Shown here: positions 5,010 through 10,913 of the stretch, piece by piece
Layout: each line of letters starts with the position of its first letter
Numbering within the stretch: position 1 is the first letter of the stretch
Origin: T1Sed10-7 sp041686695
GTDB taxonomy: Bacteria; Actinomycetota; Nitriliruptoria; Nitriliruptorales; Nitriliruptoraceae
Direction of reading: 5' to 3'
NCBI GenBank assembly: GCA_041686695.1
Contig: JAWLDJ010000076.1
Coordinates: 1 to 10,913 of the forward strand
Length of the DNA: 10,913 bases
Notes under the pieces: generated by a model
Database searches by the model: none
What the model saw: the letters and a program-made list of their open reading frames with translations, nothing else
Told to the model about the DNA's origin: nothing
Position numbers and translations under genes: made by a program

Positions 5010-6491
5010 TCAGCCGAGCGGGCCAGGGGTCAGCAGTTGGTCGACCGGAGCGTGATCATCGGTCAGGATCCGGGCGTCGCCGACGAAGCTCTCCAGTTCG
5101 GCGCCGACCAGCAGGTCGTCGGAGCGTCCCCGCCGGGTGTTGGCCGCGCGGATCGCTTCGATCGGCAACGCCGCATCGGAGGCCACGACGACGTAGTTGC
5201 CGCCCACCCCACGGGTCGCGTCACCGAAGGAGCCGGGACGTCCGAGCACCGCGAGGTGATCGAACACCGCTGCGAGGGTGGCCAGCTCGGCCCGCAGGAA
5301 CGCCCGGGGGCCGTAGTCGATCACGTTCATCGTGTAGACCCCGTCGGGACGCAGCCGCTGCTCCACCAGACGGTTGAACTCGACGGTGGCCAGGTGCCAG
5401 GGGACGGCGACGCCGCCGAACGCGTCGCCGATGACCAGATCGTGCGCTCCCACCGGCAGCTCGTCGATGGTGGAACGGGCGTCGCCGATCCGCACGCTGA
5501 TGTCGTCCCCGAGCTCGAGCCCGAGCTCGTCCTGGGCGAGATCGACCAGCAGCGGGTCCACCTCCAGCACCTCGGACGTGGAACCCGGGTGGACGGCACG
5601 CAGGTAGCGGGGCATCGTGAAGCCGGCACCGCCGAGGTGCAGCGTGGACAGGGGCTCCCCGCCGGGTGCGATCGCCGAGATCACGTCCCCGAACCACTGG
5701 GTATAGGTGAACTCGAGGTAGCTCGGATCCTCGAGATCGACGTAGGAGTGACGCAGCGTGTCCAACCACAGCGCCCGGCCGGAGGGCCGCTCCTCGTCGG
5801 TGGCGATGTAGGCGCAGTAGTAGGCCGACTCGTACTCGCACGGATGCGAGGCGGCGAAGGAGAACGCGCCCGCGGCCAGCACCGCGACCGCCGCGCCGGC
5901 GCTGAGGCTGCGGCGGCGCTGGAGGGCGAGCGCGGTCCCGACCCCCAGCAGCACCAGCAGCAGGGCGGTGACCCGGACCACCGGGCGGGTCGGGAAGGCG
6001 GCGACCAGCAGGAAGCCGGTGACGAAGGTGCCAACGATCGCGCCGGCGGTGGACAGCGCGGAGAGCCGGCCGACGATCCGACCGGTCTCCTCCAGGCTGG
6101 CCAGCTGGATCTTGATCACCGCTGGCGTCACCGCGGACAGGACCGCTGCCGGGGCGAAGAACGCCAACACCGTCAAGGTGGTGGTCGTGGTGGGGCCGGC
6201 CCCGCGCAGCGAGGTCCCCAACCCGTCCAGGATCGGGATCGAGGCGAAGGCCAGTGCGCCGCCGGCGACCAGCAGCGGCCCGAGCAGTCCCCGCGGGTCG
6301 CGGGCGTCCGCGGCCTTGCCGCCCAGCCAGGAGCCGATCGCGATCCCGGCCAGGATCACGCCGATGATCGCCGTGTAGGTCTCGAGCGTCGCGCCGACGT
6401 AGGGCGCGAGCAACCGGGCCGCCAGGATCTCGAGGACCAGCACGGCGGCCGAGGACAGGAAGACGAGCGCAGCGGCGGCGAAGGGGGGCAT
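5010..6491 (-). CDS. Membrane-fused spermidine-synthase-like protein
   Basis: A 493-residue two-part protein. Residues 1-215 hold about six membrane helices (near 5-22, 38-58, 70-87, 103-122, 145-165 and 172-190), with a possible seventh at 197-214. This resembles the membrane half of fused MFS/spermidine-synthase-like proteins. The C-terminal half (about 235-490) has a SAM-type Rossmann fold: Leu-His-Leu-Gly-Gly-Ala-Gly-Phe at 284-291, Glu310-Val-Asp312, Gly-Asp-Ala-Arg at 336-339, and Asp-Leu-Val-Ile-Gly-Asp-Ala-Phe-Gly-Gly at 351-360. The catalytic Asp pair of true SpeE (Asp-Ser-x-Asp) appears only as Asp356-Ala-Phe-Gly, so polyamine synthesis is doubtful. Two cysteines (218, 226) follow the last helix. 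The frame stays open to 6692, but that part overlaps the divergent XRE gene. ATG 6491 begins directly at the first helix, with a -10-like TATCCT 9 nt upstream and no ribosome site. It is the first gene of the minus-strand cluster. Confidence 0.88.
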   Translation of the reverse strand: MPPFAAAALVFLSSAAVLVLEILAARLLAPYVGATLETYTAIIGVILAGIAIGSWLGGKAADARDPRGLLGPLLVAGGALAFASIPILDGLGTSLRGAGPTTTTTLTVLAFFAPAAVLSAVTPAVIKIQLASLEETGRIVGRLSALSTAGAIVGTFVTGFLLVAAFPTRPVVRVTALLLVLLGVGTALALQRRRSLSAGAAVAVLAAGAFSFAASHPCEYESAYYCAYIATDEERPSGRALWLDTLRHSYVDLEDPSYLEFTYTQWFGDVISAIAPGGEPLSTLHLGGAGFTMPRYLRAVHPGSTSEVLEVDPLLVDLAQDELGLELGDDISVRIGDARSTIDELPVGAHDLVIGDAFGGVAVPWHLATVEFNRLVEQRLRPDGVYTMNVIDYGPRAFLRAELATLAAVFDHLAVLGRPGSFGDATRGVGGNYVVVASDAALPIEAIRAANTRRGRSDDLLVGAELESFVGDARILTDDHAPVDQLLTPGPLG

Positions 6492-6500
6492 GGGTCCGGC

Positions 6501-6506
6501 AGGATA
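6501..6506 (-). promoter_or_regulatory. Candidate -10 element for the spermidine-synthase-like gene
   Basis: On the minus strand TATCCT lies 9 nt before ATG 6491, with no Shine-Dalgarno sequence between, so a leaderless or nearly leaderless transcript is likely. The -35 position (about 6524-6529) reads CACGTG, unlike a -35 box, which would suit activator-dependent initiation from the adjacent palindrome. Confidence 0.42.
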
Positions 6507-6532
6507 CGCCGTTGCCAGGACCTCCACGTGCC

Positions 6533-6552
6533 GCCGGGACTCAAGTCCCGGC
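6533..6552. promoter_or_regulatory. DosR/DevR-box-like palindrome in the divergent intergenic region
   Basis: GCCGGGACTCAAGTCCCGGC has 9-bp perfect arms around a 2-bp centre. It matches the core of the mycobacterial DosR (DevR) consensus TTSGGGACTWWAGTCCCSAA: both GGGACT/AGTCCC half-sites and the flanking S positions are exact, and one of two central W positions fits. Only the outer TT/AA pairs are GC. The arms extend further (6530-6556) with one bulged A. Its edge is about 3 bp from the presumed -35 of the spermidine-synthase-like promoter and its centre about 63 bp from the XRE start. DosR homologues bind such sites in actinobacteria under hypoxia or nitric oxide. Whether this organism has one is unknown. 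Confidence 0.55.
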
Positions 6553-6605
6553 AGGCGGCTGCCGATGCTGCCAGCAGGGGCCCCGCTCGGCCCACGGAGT
6601 GAGCC

Positions 6606-7160
6606 ATGTCCGACGTGTCGCGCGAGATCGTCGATCGCGAGCCGACGTTCGCCCAGCGGGTGAGCAAGCTGCTCCGCGGTCGCCGCGGTCACCGTCCCCG
6701 ACGCTTGCTCGCGTCACGCTCCGGCGGTGTGCTCTCGTCACGGCAGCTGCGTGCGTTCGAGCATGGAGCCGAGGTCCCCGACGACACGCTGCTGCTGGCA
6801 CTGGCGCGCGTCTACGGCTTCGAGACCCACGAGCTCTACCCCGCGCGCACGTCGCTGGACGTCGACCTCGACGAGGGAGCCGTGGCCGCCGCCGGGGTGA
6901 CGCGGCGGTTCGACCCCGAGGACCGTACGTCGCTGCTGGTCGCGTACCTGGAGCTGGTCCGCGAGCTGCGGGGCGAACCGCACGCGCTCACGCTGTCGCT
7001 GCGGCGCGATGACATCGAGGTGCTGGCGACCGCGTTGACCCTGGATGGTCCGATCGTCGTGGAGCGGCTCGGAGCGCTGATGGGATCGACGGCGCTGCAG
7101 CAGCGGGTCGCGGCCGCCGCCTTCACCCTGGGCCGACCCGCCATCGTGCTCCCGGGCTGA
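6606..7160 (+). CDS. XRE-like helix-turn-helix transcriptional regulator
   Basis: A 184-residue protein. Residues about 15-78 match the XRE/Cro fold: Gln-Arg-Val-x-x-Leu-Leu-Arg-Gly-Arg-Arg-Gly opening, Arg-Leu-Leu-Ala-x-Arg-Ser-Gly-Gly-Val-Leu-Ser-Ser-Arg-Gln-Leu-Arg-Ala-Phe-Glu-His-Gly as the recognition helix region (about 33-54), and Leu-Leu-Ala-Leu-Ala-Arg-Val-Tyr-Gly after it. The C-terminal part (about 105-180) is a helical region with Arg-Arg-Asp-Asp-Ile-Glu-Val-Leu near 133-140. It may form a dimerisation or second DNA-contacting domain; I recognise no ligand-binding family. GGAG (6596-6599) is 6 nt before ATG 6606. The gene is divergent from the spermidine-synthase-like gene, so autoregulation or control of that neighbour through the shared 114-bp region is plausible but unproven. 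A hairpin follows its stop closely. Confidence 0.8.
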   Translation: MSDVSREIVDREPTFAQRVSKLLRGRRGHRPRRLLASRSGGVLSSRQLRAFEHGAEVPDDTLLLALARVYGFETHELYPARTSLDVDLDEGAVAAAGVTRRFDPEDRTSLLVAYLELVRELRGEPHALTLSLRRDDIEVLATALTLDGPIVVERLGALMGSTALQQRVAAAAFTLGRPAIVLPG

Positions 7161-7164
7161 GTCC

Positions 7165-7202
7165 GCCATCTCGCGGCGCCGAGGTGGCAGGCTGTCCCTG
7201 CC
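7165..7202 (+). terminator. Hairpin pair after the XRE gene, possible terminator
   Basis: GCCATCTCG (7165-7173) pairs with CGAGGTGGC (7180-7188) through one G-U wobble, giving a 9-bp stem with a 6-nt loop that starts 4 nt after the stop codon. A second, overlapping stem, GGCAGG (7186-7191) with CCTGCC (7197-7202), is mutually exclusive with it. No T-run follows, so either termination without a U tract or a switch before the next gene is possible. Confidence 0.4.
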
Positions 7203-7235
7203 GGCGCCCTGGCCGGCCATGAGCGGGAGCGGCGC

Positions 7236-7913
7236 ATGGACGCACAGGAGCGCGACCTGGTCGCGGTGCACCTCGGCTTCGCCCTGCTCGCCGCGGTGGT
7301 GCTCCTGGCTCCCGGGGAGCTCGCGCAGGGATGGCGTCTGTGGATCCTGCTGATCGGCTACGACGTCGTCACCCTGGTCGTCGTCCTCGCGCGCGGCCAT
7401 GGACGCTGGTTGCGGGTCTGGTGGCTCGCTGCGGTCACGAGCGTCTTCCAGGTCGTGCCCGATGCGGTACTGGCCACAGGGCTCGGGACGTTGCGGTTCC
7501 CGGCGGACGGGGCGCCGGACCTCGGCCCCGTGACCGCCTCCATGGCGCTGATGTGGACCGTGCCGCTGGTGGTCATCGTGTCCGCCGCGGACGCCGTCGC
7601 CAGGCGCCGAGGCGCAGCCGCCGGCTGGGTCACGGCGGTGCTGGCTGCCGGGGTGGTGTTCCTCGGGGCGGAGGCGCTGCTGCCCCCGCTCGGGATCTGG
7701 GAGCCCGTCGGGGTGACCACCATCGGGGGCTGGCTCGCGCCCTACGTGCTCCCGCCCGAGCTCCTGCTCGGCGCGGCCGCATGGTGGGGGGTGCAGGTCA
7801 CCCGGGATCGTCACCCGCTGCTGGCCGTCCCGGTGGGAGCTCTGATCAGCGTGGTCTACACCGGCGCGCTGGCCGTCAGCTGGCTCCTGCTCGAACGGGG
7901 GTTGCTGGCCTGA
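7236..7913 (+). CDS. Multi-span integral membrane protein of unknown function
   Basis: A 225-residue, strongly hydrophobic product with about seven membrane segments, near residues 11-26, 33-51, 60-80, 98-120, 128-148, 160-186 and 196-218. Tryptophans cluster at helix ends (Val-Trp-Trp, Ala-Trp-Trp), and positively charged loops follow helix 2 and helix 4. I see no transporter signature, cofactor ligands or enzymatic motif, and I cannot name the family. GGGAG (7225-7229) lies 6 nt before ATG 7236, supporting this start. It follows the XRE gene by 75 bp, which includes the hairpin, so it may have its own promoter. It ends just before the assembly gap and is complete, with its own TGA. Confidence 0.8.
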   Translation: MDAQERDLVAVHLGFALLAAVVLLAPGELAQGWRLWILLIGYDVVTLVVVLARGHGRWLRVWWLAAVTSVFQVVPDAVLATGLGTLRFPADGAPDLGPVTASMALMWTVPLVVIVSAADAVARRRGAAAGWVTAVLAAGVVFLGAEALLPPLGIWEPVGVTTIGGWLAPYVLPPELLLGAAAWWGVQVTRDRHPLLAVPVGALISVVYTGALAVSWLLLERGLLA

Positions 7914-7926
7914 TCCCCGCACCGGG

Positions 7927-8026
7927 NNNNNNNNNNNNNNNNNNNNNNNNNNNNNNNNNNNNNNNNNNNNNNNNNNNNNNNNNNNNNNNNNNNNNNNNNN
8001 NNNNNNNNNNNNNNNNNNNNNNNNNN
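7927..8026. other. Assembly gap of 100 N
   Basis: A run of exactly 100 N, the conventional placeholder for a scaffold join of unknown length. Genes could be missing here, and the relation between the membrane gene to the left and the cupredoxin gene to the right is unverified. Both flanking genes end before the gap: stop at 7911-7913 on the plus strand, and stop at 8047-8049 on the minus strand. Confidence 0.98.
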
Positions 8027-8046
8027 GACGCCGGCCGATCCGCGCG

Positions 8047-8520
8047 TCAGGTCGCTGCTTCCACCACCACCTCGGCGGTCATGCTCGGGTGGATCCGGCA
8101 CCAGTACGCGTAGGTGCCCGGTTCGTCCAGGGTGATCTGGACCTCCGTGCCCGACGGGAGCTCCTCGTCGAACACCTCGGTGGGGGCGTCGGGTGTCCCG
8201 GAGGTGACGGTGTGTCCCACGCCGTCCTCGTTGCTCCACGTCACCGTCGTGCCGGCCGCCACGGTGAGGGAGGGCTCCTGGAAGGCGATGTCACGCACCA
8301 CCACGGTCGGGGCCGAGGTGCTGGCGTCCTCCTGCTCGTCGGCGTCGGCGTCGGCGTCCCCGGCGTCGCCGTCCCCGGCGTCCCCGGCGTCGCCGTCGGT
8401 CCCCTCGGCCGGCTCCTCGGCGGCCGGCTCCTCGGTGTCGTCGACCTCGCCGCTGCCACAACCGGCGAGTGCGACGAGGGCGAGGGCGAACGTGGCGAGC
8501 CTTCGGGCTCCGGTCGGCAT
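8047..8520 (-). CDS. Cupredoxin (blue-copper) lipoprotein
   Basis: A 157-residue predicted secreted lipoprotein. Residues 1-20 are a signal peptide with two arginines (6-7), a hydrophobic core and the lipobox Leu-Ala-Gly-Cys21, which would be lipidated. Residues 25-66 are an acidic, disordered linker of Glu-Pro-Ala then Gly-Asp-Ala repeats. Residues about 70-155 are a cupredoxin fold: Pro-x-Leu-Thr-Val-Ala-x-Gly-Thr-Thr-Val-Thr-Trp-Ser-Asn near 83-97, and the type-1 copper ligands His103, Cys141, His144 and Met147 (Cys-x-x-His-x-x-Met). All four ligands are present, so it likely binds copper and carries electrons on the outer face of the membrane. The partner is unknown. The frame extends to 8559, but ATG 8520 has GGAG 5 nt upstream and begins the signal peptide. 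It is divergent from ettA. Confidence 0.93.
   Translation of the reverse strand: MPTGARRLATFALALVALAGCGSGEVDDTEEPAAEEPAEGTDGDAGDAGDGDAGDADADADEQEDASTSAPTVVVRDIAFQEPSLTVAAGTTVTWSNEDGVGHTVTSGTPDAPTEVFDEELPSGTEVQITLDEPGTYAYWCRIHPSMTAEVVVEAAT
8335..8394 (-). repeat. Low-complexity Asp-Ala-Gly repeat in the cupredoxin linker
   Basis: A short-unit GGCGTC/CCCGGCGTC-type repeat encodes residues 43-62, alternating Gly-Asp-Ala and Ala-Asp. It is likely prone to slippage in copy number and forms a highly acidic spacer between the lipid anchor and the copper domain. Confidence 0.75.
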
Positions 8521-8657
8521 GGGGGCTCCGGTCCAGCGATGCGGGCAGCGGGCGCGCACACCCTCGCCGACCCCGGCAGCCGTGGCAACGCGGCGTGCGG
8601 TGGGACGCCGGGGACTGCGCGCTGCCCGAGACCCGCGGGTGCCGTCCGAACGGGCCC

Positions 8658-8663
8658 TACCCT
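8658..8663 (+). promoter_or_regulatory. Weak -10 candidate upstream of ettA
   Basis: TACCCT fits TANNNT and would give a leader of about 38 nt before ATG 8708. There is no -35-like sequence at the proper distance, and the ribosome site is poor (GAAAG, 8696-8700). The remaining 187-bp region between the divergent cupredoxin and ettA starts shows no stronger signal. Confidence 0.25.
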
Positions 8664-8707
8664 CGGCGCCGACGACCCCCGACCCCGCCGATCCCGAAAG
8701 CTCCTCG

Positions 8708-10417
<1,710 letters not shown>

Positions 10418-10421
10418 TCCG

Positions 10422-10434
10422 CCCGCGGCGCGGG
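10422..10434 (+). terminator. Short GC hairpin after ettA
   Basis: CCCGC (10422-10426) pairs with GCGGG (10430-10434) around GGC, 4 nt after the ettA stop. A G-run, not a T-run, follows. This is a weak terminator candidate. Confidence 0.25.
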
Positions 10435-10566
10435 GGGGTCGTGGGGCAGTCTGCAGCGGCTGGTGGCTGTTTCCTGCCGGTGTCACCGCGGGTCGGCTGG
10501 TCGTGCGGGGGTCGTGCGGCGGTCTGCAGCGGCTGGTGGCTGTTTCCTGCCGGTGTCAGCGCGGGT
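10434..10566. repeat. Direct 60-bp duplication with 73-bp period between ettA and fdhD
   Basis: The segment 10434-10493 recurs at 10507-10566 with 57 of 60 positions identical (differences at 10444/10517, 10448/10521 and 10486/10559), separated by 13 bp. The second copy covers the fdhD stop codon and its last three to four codons. The first copy is therefore a displaced image of the gene's end plus its downstream sequence. It fills nearly all of the 138-bp gap between the two convergent genes. It contains no open frame of its own and no insertion-sequence features. Confidence 0.9.
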
Positions 10567-10913
10567 GGGGCAGCGCCAGCCGGTGGGGATGGCTGTAGAC
10601 GACGCCGTCACCGTCGCGCAGCGACCCCACCAGCGTCATGCCGAGCCGGTCTGCGGTCCGTGCAGCCAGTTCGGAGGCGGCGCCCACCGCTGCGACGACG
10701 GGGATGCGAGCCACGGCGGCCTTGGCGACGAGCTCGAACCCGACGCGCCCGCTCAGCACACAGACGAGGTCCGTCAGCCCGGCCGTCGGCCACAGGCCGC
10801 TGAGGGCATGGGCGCCGATCGCGGCGTCCAGCGCGTTGTGCCGACCGACGTCCTCACGCACCGTCACAGGCCGGCCGCCCGTGTCGAACAGCCCCGCAGC
10901 GTGCAACCCGCCG
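10556..10913 (-). CDS. fdhD: Formate dehydrogenase accessory sulfurtransferase FdhD, C-terminal part (cut by window end)
   Basis: The 118 visible complete residues are the C-terminal half of FdhD, which transfers sulfur from a cysteine desulfurase to the molybdenum (bis-MGD) cofactor of formate dehydrogenases; this is family knowledge. Recognition rests on Gly-Gly-Leu-His-Ala-Ala-Gly-Leu-Phe at the window edge, then Val-Arg-Glu-Asp-Val-Gly-Arg-His-Asn-Ala-Leu-Asp, then Leu-Ser-Gly-Arg-Val-Gly-Phe-Glu-Leu-Val-x-Lys-Ala-Ala, Ile-Pro-Val-Val-Ala-Ala-Val-Gly-Ala, and a final Leu-Val-Gly-x-Leu-Arg-Asp-Gly. The N-terminal half, including the sulfur-carrying cysteine loop, lies beyond position 10913. 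The TTG at 10906 is an internal Leu codon of the family motif, not a start. The gene is convergent with ettA. No formate dehydrogenase gene is inside the window. The last codons lie within the duplicated segment. Confidence 0.95.
   Translation of the reverse strand, partial: GGLHAAGLFDTGGRPVTVREDVGRHNALDAAIGAHALSGLWPTAGLTDLVCVLSGRVGFELVAKAAVARIPVVAAVGAASELAARTADRLGMTLVGSLRDGDGVVYSHPHRLALPHPR

Noticed and set aside
6577..6584. GGGGCCCC palindrome upstream of the XRE gene
   Set aside because: An 8-bp GC palindrome is common in this composition, does not extend, and has no positional logic beyond being in the leader.
4629..6602. A plus-strand open frame of 657 codons opposite the spermidine-synthase-like gene
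   Set aside because: It is rich in Gly, Arg, Gln and Asp with no recognisable domain, and its partner strand encodes well-formed membrane helices and a SAM fold.
6492..6692. A longer N-terminus for the spermidine-synthase-like protein
   Set aside because: It would overlap the divergent XRE gene and run through the palindromic operator region. The first transmembrane helix begins at ATG 6491.
8114..8707. An N-terminal extension of ettA by about 198 codons
   Set aside because: It is antisense to the cupredoxin gene, has Ser/Pro/Ala low-complexity composition, and the ABC-F family begins at the Met encoded at 8708.
10441..10803. A 120-codon plus-strand frame across the duplication and opposite fdhD
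   Set aside because: It arises from repeated GC-rich intergenic sequence and the mirror of fdhD. There is no ribosome site and no domain.

Overview
The window is about 10.9 kb of very GC-rich DNA (roughly 70% by eye) from an actinobacterium. The base composition, the predicted F420-type PPOX flavoprotein, the fused membrane/spermidine-synthase-like protein and the TANNNT -10 elements with poor -35 boxes all point that way. I cannot place it further; one of the deep, less studied actinobacterial lineages would fit. A 100-base run of N (7927-8026) marks an assembly join of unknown true size, so neighbours across it may not be real neighbours.

Left part (59-1138, + strand): a six-segment membrane protein, then a stand-alone cyclic-nucleotide-binding-like domain lacking the usual phosphate-binding Arg. 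The latter runs tail to tail into a minus-strand block, overlapping it by 7 bp.

Centre (1132-6491, - strand): five genes with gaps of about 80-120 bp. In transcription order they are a membrane-anchored spermidine-synthase-like methyltransferase-fold protein, an NDH-2-like FAD oxidoreductase, a three-PAS sensor without an output domain, a small PPOX-family flavin/F420 protein and a calcineurin-like phosphoesterase. Each gap holds its own plausible promoter or operator signal, so they look like a same-strand cluster rather than one tight operon. The shared flavor is redox sensing and electron transfer, but a common pathway is not shown.

Right part: a divergent 114-bp intergenic region (6492-6605) separates the spermidine-synthase-like gene from an XRE-type regulator. 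It contains a near-perfect 20-bp palindrome matching the core of the mycobacterial DosR/DevR hypoxia box. A multi-span membrane protein of unknown function follows, then the gap, a minus-strand cupredoxin lipoprotein, the translation factor EttA (ABC-F) on the plus strand, and the 3' part of fdhD on the minus strand, cut by the window end. Between ettA and fdhD lies a duplicated 60-bp segment that includes the end of fdhD.

No rRNA, tRNA, CRISPR array, insertion sequence, prophage or defence cassette was seen. I found no convincing new multi-gene system. The best leads are the DosR-like box, the apparent leaderless promoters, the degenerate cNMP domain and the ettA-fdhD duplication.
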